Of a DNA stretch of 16,248 nt, positions 1 to 7,856 are shown in pieces. Below the pieces are notes generated by a model. The model had not been told where the DNA came from, ran no database searches, and saw only the letters and a list, made by a program, of their open reading frames with translations. Position numbers and translations under genes: made by a program. Every line of letters starts with the position of its first letter. The stretch's first letter is position 1. The DNA is from Lachnospiraceae bacterium (GTDB taxonomy: Bacteria > Bacillota > Clostridia > Lachnospirales > Lachnospiraceae). The stretch is from assembly GCA_900757195.1 (NCBI GenBank), contig CAAEMZ010000056.1, positions 1 through 16,248 of the forward strand, in the 5' to 3' direction.

Positions 1-81
1 GAAGCCCTGTCGAAGGACGGAAAAACCGGAAACCCGTTTTTGGAAGAACTGATCTGCCAGTTGGTACACAGAGAAAAGTAA
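1..81 (+). CDS. ispA: 3' end of polyprenyl (farnesyl/geranyl) diphosphate synthase, partial
   Basis: Frame 1 is open from the first base to a TAA at 79-81 and encodes 26 residues ending in NPFLEELICQLVHREK. That is the usual C-terminus of short-chain trans-prenyl diphosphate synthases in Clostridia (a Phe-Leu-x-Glu-Leu-Ile helix ending in R-E-K). The family condenses isopentenyl and allylic diphosphates to geranyl or farnesyl diphosphate in the cytoplasm. Identification rests on this short tail plus position: ispA directly precedes dxs in Bacillus subtilis and many Clostridia. The stop lies 18 bp before the dxs ATG, so the two genes are almost certainly co-transcribed. The catalytic aspartate-rich motifs lie outside the window and cannot be checked. 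Confidence 0.72.
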   Translation, partial: EALSKDGKTGNPFLEELICQLVHREK

Positions 82-99
82 GCAGGTGAAACAGGAAAT

Positions 100-1965
100 A
101 TGTCAGATATTTTAGAGCAAATTAAACAGGCGAATGATATTAAGAATATAGATCCGTCCCGGTATGATGAGCTGGCTGCACAGCTCCGGGACTTTATTAT
201 CCACTCGGTGAGCGAAACGGGCGGCCATCTGGCCTCTAATCTCGGGGTTGTGGAGCTGACGATGGCGCTGCATCTCTGTCTGGATCTGCCGAAGGATAAG
301 ATTATCTGGGATGTCGGTCATCAGTCCTATACCCATAAAATACTGACGGGACGGAAGGACGAATTTCCCGGGATGCGCAGCTATGGCGGTATGAGCGGCT
401 TTCCGAAACACCGGGAAAGCCAGTGCGATGCCTTCGATACGGGACACAGTTCCACATCGATTTCGGCGGCGCTTGGCTATGTGGGCGCCAGAGAGCTGAC
501 CGGCGGCGATTATACGGTGGTTGCGGTGATCGGCGACGGTTCCATGACCGGTGGAATGGTTTATGAAGCTTTAAATAATGCGGCCCGTTTGAAATCCAAT
601 CTGATTATTATTTTAAACGATAACAAAATGTCGATTTCTGAAAATGTCGGCGGTATGAGTAATTATCTGAACCGGATTCGTACCAACGAAAATTATGTGG
701 AATTTAAGACAGATGTGGAGACGGCTCTGAAACGGATTCCGGGCATCGGCGAGTCTGTGGCCCGAAGTGTCAAAAAGTCCAAGGATTCTTTGAAGCACTG
801 GCTCATTCCCGGCGGATTTTTTGAAGATCTCGGGATTGAATATATGGGACCGGTGGACGGTCACGATATGAACCAGCTCATTCGGGCAATCCGGACGGCC
901 AAAAAGGAAAAACAGGCGGTCATTCTCCATGTCATTACCCAGAAGGGCCGGGGATATGAACCGGCAGAGGACAATCCGTCGGCGTTTCATGGCGTTGGAA
1001 AGTTCGATATTCAGAGCGGAACCATCGAAAAAAGCCCGGATATCAGCTATACAGAAGCGTTTTCAAAGGCGATCCAGTATCTTGGAACAAAGGATGAGCG
1101 GGTGGTTGCAGTCAGTGCGGCCATGCCGTCAGGTACAGGGCTTACAAAATTTGCCAAACGCTTTCCGAAGCGGTTTTTCGATGTGGGGATTGCTGAAGAA
1201 CATGCGGTAACTTTTGCGGGAGGTCTGGCAGCGGGAGGCCTGAAACCCTATGTGGCAATTTATTCCTCCTTCTTTCAGAGGGCCTACGATCAGATCGTTC
1301 ATGATGTCTGTATTCCGGATCTGCCGGTGGTATTTTGTGTAGACCGGGCAGGGATTGTCGGCGCTGACGGGGAGACCCATCAGGGAATCCTGGATTTATC
1401 CTTTTTCGCTTCGATTCCGGGAATGACGGTCTTTGCACCGAAAAATAAATATGAACTTTATGATGTGATGAAATTTTCACTGGAATTTAATCATCCGATG
1501 GCCATTCGGTATCCCCGCGGAACAGCCTATGAAGGGGAAAAAGAACACCGGGCGCCCATCGTCCACGGAAAGAGCGAGCTGCTCTATGAAGGGGAACAGG
1601 TGGCTCTGGTGGCTGTCGGAAGTATGGTGGAAACCGCGGTGCAGGTGAAGGATTATCTGGCGAAAGAGGGACTGCAGGTGACGGTCGTCAACGCCAGATT
1701 TATCAAACCCCTGGATACGGAGATGCTGGATATGCTTTCCCAAAAGCATAATATGATTGTCACTATGGAAGAAAATGTGCTTCGGGGCGGCTTCGGTGAA
1801 GCAGTTGCCGATTATTATATGACGAAGGGACTCCCTGTATTCGTGAAGCATGTGGGAATTCCGGACGAGTTTGTGGAGCATGGAAATGTGGCCCGGCTCA
1901 AACAGTCCATGGGAATGGACCCGTGGGCGATTTCAGCAAATATTTTAAATGAGGTATTGGTATGA
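100..1965 (+). CDS. dxs: 1-deoxy-D-xylulose-5-phosphate synthase
   Basis: This cytoplasmic enzyme condenses pyruvate and glyceraldehyde 3-phosphate, using thiamine diphosphate, to give DXP, the first intermediate of the MEP isoprenoid pathway and a precursor of thiamine and pyridoxal. The 621 residues match the family's usual length. The thiamine-binding region is intact: GDGSMTGG at 145-152 and NDNKMSIS at 173-180. His43 in GGHLASNLG and the glutamate in GIAEEHAV (Glu366) occupy the family's catalytic positions. DRAGIVGADGETHQG in the pyrimidine domain is the DXS signature that separates it from transketolase. A C-terminal transketolase-like domain follows. Only a weak AGGAA precedes the ATG at 100. 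The gene follows ispA, an enzyme of the same pathway, and its TGA overlaps the tlyA ATG. Confidence 0.97.
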   Translation: MSDILEQIKQANDIKNIDPSRYDELAAQLRDFIIHSVSETGGHLASNLGVVELTMALHLCLDLPKDKIIWDVGHQSYTHKILTGRKDEFPGMRSYGGMSGFPKHRESQCDAFDTGHSSTSISAALGYVGARELTGGDYTVVAVIGDGSMTGGMVYEALNNAARLKSNLIIILNDNKMSISENVGGMSNYLNRIRTNENYVEFKTDVETALKRIPGIGESVARSVKKSKDSLKHWLIPGGFFEDLGIEYMGPVDGHDMNQLIRAIRTAKKEKQAVILHVITQKGRGYEPAEDNPSAFHGVGKFDIQSGTIEKSPDISYTEAFSKAIQYLGTKDERVVAVSAAMPSGTGLTKFAKRFPKRFFDVGIAEEHAVTFAGGLAAGGLKPYVAIYSSFFQRAYDQIVHDVCIPDLPVVFCVDRAGIVGADGETHQGILDLSFFASIPGMTVFAPKNKYELYDVMKFSLEFNHPMAIRYPRGTAYEGEKEHRAPIVHGKSELLYEGEQVALVAVGSMVETAVQVKDYLAKEGLQVTVVNARFIKPLDTEMLDMLSQKHNMIVTMEENVLRGGFGEAVADYYMTKGLPVFVKHVGIPDEFVEHGNVARLKQSMGMDPWAISANILNEVLV

Positions 1966-2768
1966 AAAAGAGACTGGATGTACTTTTAGTGGAACGCCGT
2001 CTGGCCGATTCGAGAGAAAAGGCCAAGGCCATTATTATGACAGGCAATGTTTTTGTCAATGGCCAGCGGGAGGATAAAGCAGGGACGACCTTTGATGAAG
2101 AAAAAGCATCCATTGAAATTAAAGGCCATACGATGAAATACGTGAGCCGGGGCGGCTATAAACTGGAAAAAGCCATGGACGTTTTCGGTGTGGATGTGTC
2201 GGATAGAGTCTGTATGGACATCGGTTCATCCACCGGAGGGTTTACGGACTGTATGCTTCAGAACGGCGCTGTAAAAGTCTTTGCCGTCGATGTGGGGCGG
2301 GGCCAGCTTGACTGGAAGCTGCGTCAGGATGCCCGGGTCGTCAGCATGGAAAAAACAAATATCCGTTATGTAAAACCGGAAGATATCGGAGAACCGGTCG
2401 GCTTTGCTTCAGTAGACGTCTCATTTATTTCACTGGGTCTTGTGCTTCCGGCAGCCAGAGAACTTCTGACAGAGGACGGCCGCATGGTCTGTCTGATTAA
2501 ACCCCAGTTTGAGGCCGGACGGGAAAAAGTCGGAAAAAAAGGCGTTGTCCGCGATAAAGCGGTACATATCGAGGTGATTGAAAAAGTCATTTCTATTGCA
2601 CAAAAGCTTCATTTTAAGGTACTCGGGCTGGATTACTCACCGATTAAAGGTCCGGAAGGCAATATTGAATATTTATTATATATCGAGAAACGGCCTGAGG
2701 CGGAAGACATTTCTGCGGAACCGGTGGATGTAAAACGGGTTGTTGAGCAGTCCCATGAGAGGCTGTAA
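1962..2768 (+). CDS. tlyA: TlyA/YqxC-family rRNA 2'-O-methyltransferase (S4 + FtsJ-like)
   Basis: The 268 residues begin with an S4 RNA-binding domain (about residues 2-60, starting KRLDVLLVERRLADSREKAK). An FtsJ-like SAM-dependent methyltransferase domain follows, introduced by the family motif SRGGYKLEKA at 62-71. The SAM-binding loop is DIGSSTGGFTD at 86-96, and LIKPQFEAG around 178-186 is the conserved motif with catalytic Lys and Glu. In Mycobacterium, TlyA 2'-O-methylates 16S and 23S rRNA and makes ribosomes sensitive to capreomycin; Firmicutes homologues are annotated as hemolysin-like or YqxC. I infer rRNA methylation and not true hemolysis. The ATG overlaps the dxs stop (ATGA), which implies translational coupling. 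nadK follows after 12 bp. Confidence 0.93.
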   Translation: MKKRLDVLLVERRLADSREKAKAIIMTGNVFVNGQREDKAGTTFDEEKASIEIKGHTMKYVSRGGYKLEKAMDVFGVDVSDRVCMDIGSSTGGFTDCMLQNGAVKVFAVDVGRGQLDWKLRQDARVVSMEKTNIRYVKPEDIGEPVGFASVDVSFISLGLVLPAARELLTEDGRMVCLIKPQFEAGREKVGKKGVVRDKAVHIEVIEKVISIAQKLHFKVLGLDYSPIKGPEGNIEYLLYIEKRPEAEDISAEPVDVKRVVEQSHERL

Positions 2769-2780
2769 CGGGAGAGGATT

Positions 2781-3644
2781 ATGGATAAATTTTTAATCGT
2801 GACAAACCGGGATAAAGATAAAGATTTAAGGGTGACCGGAGATATTCAGAATTATCTGGAATCCCAGGGGAAAATCTGCCGCCTGGCAGTGCCTCTGGAG
2901 GGAAACGATCCTCTGGAAACCGGATATACGGATACGACAAAGCTTCAGGAAGCGGTGGAATGTGTGATCGTTCTTGGCGGTGACGGAACATTTATTCAGA
3001 CGGTCAGGGATTTCGTCGGCCTGAATATTCCGATGGTCGGTGTCAATATGGGAACCGTAGGATTTCTGGCAGCCATTGATGTTGAGGAACTTTACGAAGG
3101 ACTGGATGCGCTGATCGATGAAAAGTTTACGATCCAGCAGCGTATTCTGCTTCAGGGAACGGTCTGCCGCAGTGAACGCAGACTGAAAAAAAGCATTGCT
3201 TTTAATGATGTGATCGTGACCCGGTCCGGTTTTTCACGGCTGGTGGAACTGAAAATATTTGTCAATGACCAGCTTCTGGATATTTATGCGGCGGACGGTG
3301 TCATCGTTTCCACACCGACGGGTTCGACGGGCTATAATCTGTCGGCGGGAGGTCCGGTTGTCTTTCCGGAGACAAAAATGATGATTATCACACCGATCTG
3401 TCCCCATTCGCTGTCCGCCCGGAGTGTTGTTGTGTCGGCAAATGCCCGGGTACGTATCGAGGTGGGACGCCGGAGAAAAACACAGAAAGAAGAAGCCCTG
3501 GTGACCTATGACGGACAGACGGTTTATGAACTGGAATCGGGGGATTCGGTTGAAATCGTCCGGTCGGATATCAGTGTGCCGATCATTTGTATGCCACAGA
3601 ATAATTTTTGTGATACACTGAGCAATAAGATAAAAAATGCCTGA
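2781..3644 (+). CDS. nadK: NAD kinase
   Basis: This enzyme phosphorylates NAD+ to NADP+ in the cytoplasm, using ATP or polyphosphate. The 287 residues carry the family's motifs: GGDGTF at 66-71 with catalytic Asp68, NMGTVGFLA at 89-97, and the glycine-rich TPTGSTGYNLSAGGP at 178-192 in the C-terminal beta-sandwich domain. GGGAGAGG just before the ATG is the ribosome binding site, with only 12 bp after the tlyA stop. Placement between tlyA and argR is common in Clostridia, whereas B. subtilis lacks nadK at this site. In frame and full length, with no missing motif. Confidence 0.96.
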   Translation: MDKFLIVTNRDKDKDLRVTGDIQNYLESQGKICRLAVPLEGNDPLETGYTDTTKLQEAVECVIVLGGDGTFIQTVRDFVGLNIPMVGVNMGTVGFLAAIDVEELYEGLDALIDEKFTIQQRILLQGTVCRSERRLKKSIAFNDVIVTRSGFSRLVELKIFVNDQLLDIYAADGVIVSTPTGSTGYNLSAGGPVVFPETKMMIITPICPHSLSARSVVVSANARVRIEVGRRRKTQKEEALVTYDGQTVYELESGDSVEIVRSDISVPIICMPQNNFCDTLSNKIKNA

Positions 3645-3679
3645 AAATTTGAAACGGGGAGAAGGCAGGAGAGGTTGGA

Positions 3680-4129
3680 ATGAAATCAAAACGACATATA
3701 AAAATATTGGAATTAATTGATAAATACGATATTGAGACCCAGGAAGATCTGGCAGAACGGCTGAATGAAAACGGTTTTTCCGTGACCCAGGCCACCATAT
3801 CCAGAGATATCCGGGAATTGAAGCTTTCAAAGGTTTCAGGAAGCAATGGGCGGCAGAAATATGTGGCGTTTATTAAACCGAGAATGGAAATGACAGACAA
3901 ATATTCCCGGGTTTTGAAAGAGGGCTACGTTTCTAAAGAGATGGCATCGAGCCTTATTGTGATAAAAACGGTGACAGGCATGGCGATGGCGGTGGCTGTG
4001 GCTATCGATCATATGGAGCTTCCGGGCGTTGTCGGATGCATTGCGGGCGATGATACGATCATGTGCGCGCTCCGGAGCAGGGAAGACGCCCATATGGTTA
4101 TGGAACAGATTAATCAGATGTTAAAATAG
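3680..4129 (+). CDS. argR: Arginine repressor ArgR/AhrC
   Basis: The 149 residues have the two-domain ArgR architecture. The N-terminal winged helix (about 1-65) includes the recognition-helix motif TQATISRDIREL, with Ser41-Arg42 contacting the ARG box. The C-terminal oligomerisation and arginine-binding domain (about 80-149) contains GCIAGDDTIMCAL, with the GDD at 123-125 that binds the arginine co-repressor. The family forms hexamers that repress arginine biosynthesis and activate catabolism. GGCAGGAGAGG precedes the ATG at 3680. The 35-bp gap after nadK has no terminator, so operon membership is likely. No clear ARG box was found in the window, so no self-regulation can be claimed. Confidence 0.95.
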   Translation: MKSKRHIKILELIDKYDIETQEDLAERLNENGFSVTQATISRDIRELKLSKVSGSNGRQKYVAFIKPRMEMTDKYSRVLKEGYVSKEMASSLIVIKTVTGMAMAVAVAIDHMELPGVVGCIAGDDTIMCALRSREDAHMVMEQINQMLK

Positions 4130-4137
4130 GAGAGACA

Positions 4138-5832
4138 ATGCTTTTAAATGTACATGTAAAAAATCTGGCTCTGATCGACGAAGTGGAAATGAATTTTTCA
4201 GATCATTTAAATATTCTGACCGGTGAAACCGGTGCGGGAAAATCGGTCCTTATGGGCGCCGTGAATATGGCTCTCGGCGGAAAAGTATCGAAGGATATGA
4301 TTCGCAAAGGGGCTGACTACGCGCTGGCTGAACTGTTTTTTTCTGTTTCGGATGAAAGGGTTCTGGAAACTCTGAAAGAAATGGATATACCTGTGGAGGA
4401 GGATTCTGTCATTATTTCCCGGCGGATGACGGCCGGACGGAGTGTGAGCCGGATTAACGGAGAAATTGTTTCGGCGGCGGCTGTCCGCCGGGCCGGGCAG
4501 CTTTTAATGGATATCCACGGTCAGCATGACCACCAGTCCCTGCTGGATAAATCCAGACATCAGGTGATTCTCGACCGCTTTATCCGGGAACCTCTCGGCG
4601 ATAAAAAAGAGCAGCTTGCAAAGGTTTATCAGGAATATGTTCATTTGAAAGAAGACTATGAAAGCCAGGCTATGGACAATGAACAGCGGATGCGGCAGAT
4701 TTCTTTCCTTGAGTTTGAGCTGGAGGAAATCGAAAAAGCACATCTGATTCCGGGAGAGGATGACCAGCTTGAAGCGGATTTTATGAAAATGTCCCACGGA
4801 CGGCAGATTATTGAAAATCTTTCCCAGATTCATCAGTGGACCGGATACGAGGACAGTATGTCGGCGGGAGAACAGCTCGGCCGGGGACTTAAAAATTTTT
4901 ACAGTGTTGAAGATTTTGACCCGGAATTATCCGGACTTCGGAATCAACTGGAAAATATTGAAAGTCTTTTGAACGATTTTAATCGGGATTTATCCGCTTA
5001 TATGGGCACACTTACTTTTGATGAACAGGATTTTAAGGATACGGAAGACCGGCTGGATCTGGTCAATCGTCTGAAAATAAAATACGGCGGAACCATTGAG
5101 CGTGTTTTAAAATATCAGGAAGAAAAGCAGACGGAGCTGGAGCGTCTCAGAGATTATGACGGCTGGCTTGAAAAACTCAGAGACAGACTGGCTGCCTGTG
5201 AAAAGAAGCTGTCCGCACTTTGCCGTGAGATCAGCGAGATTCGGAGAAAGTACGGAAAAGTGCTGGAAAATCAGATGGAGGAAGCGCTGAAAGATTTGAA
5301 TTTTCTTCAGGTGCAGTTTAAAATCCGTGTGGAACCTCTCGGAAAATATACACGAAGCGGCAGTGATGATGTGGAATTTCTTGTTTCCACAAATCCCGGG
5401 GAAGATGTGAAACCGTTGGGCCAGGTGGCATCCGGCGGTGAGCTGTCGAGAATTATGCTGGGAATCAAATCGGTCCTGGCGCAGGTAGATGAGATACCAA
5501 CCCTGATTTTTGATGAGATTGATACGGGAATCAGCGGAAGAACGGCTCAGAAGGTGGCGGAAAAGCTGGCCTATATCGGAAGAAACCATCAGGTGCTCTG
5601 CATCACTCATCTGCCTCAGATTGCAGCGATGGCGGACAGCCATTATCTGATTGAAAAAACGGCGGACGGCCAGAAGACACGGACCGGAATCCGGAAGCTT
5701 TCCGGTGAAGAGGAAATCCGGGAAGTCGGACGGCTTATGGGCGGTGTGGAAATTACAAAAAATATTCTGGACAGCGCCGATGAAATGAAAAAAATGGCAG
5801 AGCAGTTTAGAATAACCTGTTTGAAAAATTAA
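4138..5832 (+). CDS. recN: DNA repair protein RecN
   Basis: RecN is an SMC-like ATPase that acts at double-strand breaks with RecA. The 564 residues show the expected layout. Walker A, GETGAGKS, is at 29-36 in an N-terminal ATPase half. A long charged coiled-coil middle (about 150-370, many Glu/Lys/Arg/Leu/Gln) follows. The ABC-type signature ASGGELSR is at 431-438 and Walker B IFDEIDTG ends at about 464 in the C-terminal half. The start is firm: the argR stop codon overlaps the ribosome binding site (TAGGAGAG) and only 8 bp separate the genes. It is the last gene of the operon, because a hairpin terminator follows immediately. argR-recN adjacency is conserved throughout Firmicutes. Confidence 0.96.
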   Translation: MLLNVHVKNLALIDEVEMNFSDHLNILTGETGAGKSVLMGAVNMALGGKVSKDMIRKGADYALAELFFSVSDERVLETLKEMDIPVEEDSVIISRRMTAGRSVSRINGEIVSAAAVRRAGQLLMDIHGQHDHQSLLDKSRHQVILDRFIREPLGDKKEQLAKVYQEYVHLKEDYESQAMDNEQRMRQISFLEFELEEIEKAHLIPGEDDQLEADFMKMSHGRQIIENLSQIHQWTGYEDSMSAGEQLGRGLKNFYSVEDFDPELSGLRNQLENIESLLNDFNRDLSAYMGTLTFDEQDFKDTEDRLDLVNRLKIKYGGTIERVLKYQEEKQTELERLRDYDGWLEKLRDRLAACEKKLSALCREISEIRRKYGKVLENQMEEALKDLNFLQVQFKIRVEPLGKYTRSGSDDVEFLVSTNPGEDVKPLGQVASGGELSRIMLGIKSVLAQVDEIPTLIFDEIDTGISGRTAQKVAEKLAYIGRNHQVLCITHLPQIAAMADSHYLIEKTADGQKTRTGIRKLSGEEEIREVGRLMGGVEITKNILDSADEMKKMAEQFRITCLKN

Positions 5833-5846
5833 ATATATCACATACT

Positions 5847-5884
5847 ATGAAGGATGTACGATGAAGGTATATCCTTCATTTTTT
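5847..5884 (+). terminator. Terminator after recN with two mutually exclusive upstream arms
   Basis: The 3' arm CCTTCAT (5873-5879) runs into TTTTTT (5879-5884). Two different upstream copies of ATGAAGG can pair with it. One at 5847 gives a 9-bp stem (ATGAAGGAT with ATCCTTCAT, 15-nt loop). One at 5861 gives a 7-bp stem with a TATAT loop. Either folds as an intrinsic terminator and isolates spoIVB from the housekeeping operon. Confidence 0.72.
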
Positions 5885-5918
5885 ATGGCATCGGAAATTT
5901 TTTTGTGGAGGCGATGGG

Positions 5919-6971
5919 ATGAATCGGAAAAAATACCGTAAATGGCTGCTGCTGATCTTTGGGGTATATATCGTTGCTTTTTTATATTATCTTTCACATC
6001 TGCCTCTGACGATGCCGGTGGACGCCGGAGTTACGGCTGAAAGAAAGGTGATGCCTCTGGGGATGCCGGTGGGAATTTATATAAAAACAAAAGGGGTACT
6101 CGTTCTTGACACCGGCGAAGTGGCGGATATGGAAGGGCGGCGGACGAGTCCTTCGGAAAATATCCTGCGGAGGGGTGATTATATTCTGGAAGCGGACGGG
6201 AAAATGATTCATTCCATTGATGGTCTGACGGAAATTCTGGAAAACTGGAAGGGCGGCGATATCCTGCTGAACGTTCTTCGGGGAAAGGACGAGACGGCGC
6301 TTCGGATGACGCCGGTGCGGACATCGGAATCGGAATACAAAATTGGCGCCTGGATTCGTCAGGATGCCCAGGGAATCGGCACGCTCACCTATGTGGATCC
6401 GGAAAATCATTTTGGGGCTCTCGGTCATGGAATCACGGATGTCGATACAAGTCTGCGTATTGACATCAGCGGCGGGCGGCTGTACCAGACGCAGATTTTT
6501 TCAATTGTTAAGGGGGCGGACGGAAATCCGGGGGAAATGATCGGTTCCATTGATTACAGACAGGGGGAAATACTGGGAGCGATTACATCAAATAATGAAA
6601 ATGGAATTTTCGGCAGTCTGGCGGAAGAAGTCTGCCTGTATGATGAACAGCAGGCCCTTCCGGTCGGATATAAACAGGATATCGAAAAAGGTCCGGCCAG
6701 TATCCGGTGCTGTGTGGATGGAACCGTTAAAGATTATGCCGTGGAAATAGAAAGTATTGATATGGGGAGCGTGGATAAAAACCGGGATATGGTCATTCAG
6801 ATTACGGATCCGGAACTCCTGAACCGGACCAATGGTATTGTTCAGGGGATGAGCGGTTCGCCGATTATCCAGAATGGAAAATTTATCGGGGCGGTGACCC
6901 ATGTGTTTGTCAATGACTCGACAAAGGGCTATGGAATTTTTGCCGAAAAAATGCTGGATGCAGCGCCATAG
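5919..6971 (+). CDS. spoIVB: SpoIVB sporulation signalling serine protease (PDZ + S55 peptidase)
   Basis: In sporulating Firmicutes SpoIVB is made in the forespore and secreted into the intermembrane space. There it cleaves SpoIVFA and activates pro-sigma-K processing in the mother cell. The 350 residues start with a short basic stretch and one membrane anchor or signal (about 9-26). A PDZ domain follows (about 65-135, with RRGDYILEADGKMI). The S55 peptidase domain has GALGHGITDVDT with His170 and GMSGSPIIQNGKFIGAVTH, where Ser314 is the probable nucleophile. It is shorter than the roughly 426 residues of B. subtilis, as is usual in Clostridia. GGAGG at 5907-5911 sets the ATG at 5919. recN lies upstream as expected, but spo0A, normally the next gene, is absent. 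Confidence 0.95.
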   Translation: MNRKKYRKWLLLIFGVYIVAFLYYLSHLPLTMPVDAGVTAERKVMPLGMPVGIYIKTKGVLVLDTGEVADMEGRRTSPSENILRRGDYILEADGKMIHSIDGLTEILENWKGGDILLNVLRGKDETALRMTPVRTSESEYKIGAWIRQDAQGIGTLTYVDPENHFGALGHGITDVDTSLRIDISGGRLYQTQIFSIVKGADGNPGEMIGSIDYRQGEILGAITSNNENGIFGSLAEEVCLYDEQQALPVGYKQDIEKGPASIRCCVDGTVKDYAVEIESIDMGSVDKNRDMVIQITDPELLNRTNGIVQGMSGSPIIQNGKFIGAVTHVFVNDSTKGYGIFAEKMLDAAP

Positions 6972-6996
6972 AACGGAAGAATCCCGGCGTTTCGAT

Positions 6997-7025
6997 TTGC
7001 AATTGATGGTGGAGGATACTATAAT
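6997..7025 (+). promoter_or_regulatory. Sigma-A promoter for the flavodoxin-fold oxidoreductase
   Basis: TTGCAA (6997-7002), a 17-bp spacer and TATAAT (7020-7025) form a near-consensus vegetative promoter. Transcription would start near 7032 and leave a leader of about 70 nt before the ATG at 7103. There is no terminator after spoIVB, so spoIVB transcripts could also run into this gene. Confidence 0.7.
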
Positions 7026-7102
7026 AAAGACAGATGAGTGAAGTATCAGAGAGACATTTGAACAATTGAAAAGGATTTTTTTGAAAAAAGGAGGACGATT
7101 TG

Positions 7103-7675
7103 ATGAAAATGCTGGTCGTAGACTGTTGTATCCGTGGCGAGGAATCCCGGACGAAAAAGCTGTATGAAGCCTTTTTGGAAAATATAAGCGGGGATTATAA
7201 TGTTGAAATTTTAAATCTGAACCATGAAAATCTGGCGCCGGTGACGCGGGAAGAACTTTATGAAAGAGAACTGAGGATCAAAAAGGGGGAAAAGGATTCA
7301 CCGGTGTTTCGCTATGCCAACCAGTTTAAAGCGGCAGATGTAATTGTTATTACAGCGCCTTACTGGGACTTGTCCTTCCCGTCATTATTAAAGGTTTATC
7401 TGGAACATGTGGCGATCGTTGGGATTACCTTCGGTTATGAAGAAAGCGGCAGTGTGGGCTATTGCCACGGGGATAAAATTGTTTATCTGAGTACCTGCGG
7501 CGGATATATCGAGGGGCGTCATCTGGGAGCCGAGTATGTCCGGGAGTTTGCACAGATGCTTGGAATTCGGGAGTTTGCATCCTTTACCGTGGAAGGGCTG
7601 GATATCGACCCGCTGAAAGCAGAAGAAATTCTGCAGGATGGCATTTATCGTATGAAATCCGAAATTTCATTATAA
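7103..7675 (+). CDS. Flavodoxin-fold NAD(P)H-dependent oxidoreductase (Flavodoxin_2/AzoR-like)
   Basis: This is a 190-residue alpha/beta protein of the FMN-binding NAD(P)H quinone/azoreductase-like group. Evidence is the N-terminal strand MKMLVVDCCIRGEESRTKKL, the motif VITAPYWDLSFPSLLKVYLEHV at about 82-103 (equivalent to the P-x-[WY]-[ND]-x-S-x-P-x-x-LK box that contacts flavin), GITFGY at 107-112 and STCGGYIEG at 130-138. The family transfers two electrons from NAD(P)H through FMN to quinones, azo dyes or nitro compounds; the natural substrate here cannot be told. An in-frame TTG at 7100 is possible, but AGGAGG at 7089-7094 is 8 nt from the ATG at 7103, so I chose that start. The gene has its own promoter and occupies the place where spo0A is usually found. 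Confidence 0.85.
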   Translation: MKMLVVDCCIRGEESRTKKLYEAFLENISGDYNVEILNLNHENLAPVTREELYERELRIKKGEKDSPVFRYANQFKAADVIVITAPYWDLSFPSLLKVYLEHVAIVGITFGYEESGSVGYCHGDKIVYLSTCGGYIEGRHLGAEYVREFAQMLGIREFASFTVEGLDIDPLKAEEILQDGIYRMKSEISL

Positions 7676-7694
7676 AACAAGGGATAAGAATATT

Positions 7695-7776
7695 AAAATT
7701 CTCTGCTGCCTGTACCGCCCGCCAAAAAAAGTCAGACTTGGGGGCGCCTCAGCCTGGGCATCAGGGAATTTTTTTT
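7695..7776 (+). ncRNA. Candidate structured RNA ending in an intrinsic terminator
   Basis: The outer stem pairs AAAATTCTCTG (7695-7705) with CAGGGAATTTT (7762-7772), 11 bp with one U-G pair. After one mismatch it continues with TGCC (7707-7710) and GGCA (7757-7760). An inner hairpin pairs CGCCC (7716-7720) with GGGCG (7742-7746) and CCAA (7722-7725) with TTGG (7738-7741) around a bulged G and a 12-nt loop. An unpaired CCTCAGCC lies on the 3' side. The outer stem runs straight into eight T's (7769-7776). At minimum this is the terminator of the oxidoreductase gene, but the layered fold is larger than a terminator needs. I do not recognise it as a known riboswitch class. Confidence 0.55.
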
Positions 7777-7781
7777 CATTT

Positions 7782-7811
7782 TTTACATAAAGGCCATTAA
7801 AGATTCATAAG
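7782..7811 (+). promoter_or_regulatory. Possible promoter for the PIN-PhoH gene
   Basis: TTTACA (7782-7787) is followed after 18 bp by CATAAG (7806-7811), just downstream of the T-run of the terminator. The -10 is imperfect (4 of 6). A promoter is expected here because the upstream gene is terminated, but the exact hexamers are uncertain. Confidence 0.33.
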
Positions 7812-7856
7812 AAAATAGTAGGATTAAAACAAAAAGTACTCAAAGGAGTGTGTCCG

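Noticed and set aside
1962..2768. tlyA as a hemolysin or toxin gene.
   Set aside because: The S4 and FtsJ-like domains and the housekeeping operon fit an rRNA methyltransferase; there is no membrane-active or secreted part.
5841..5848. CATACTAT as a sigma-E/sigma-G -10 element for spoIVB.
   Set aside because: No acceptable -35 partner (such as GAATA or GCATA) sits at the required spacing; the nearest is 24 bp away. Kept only as a hint within a finding, not as a feature.
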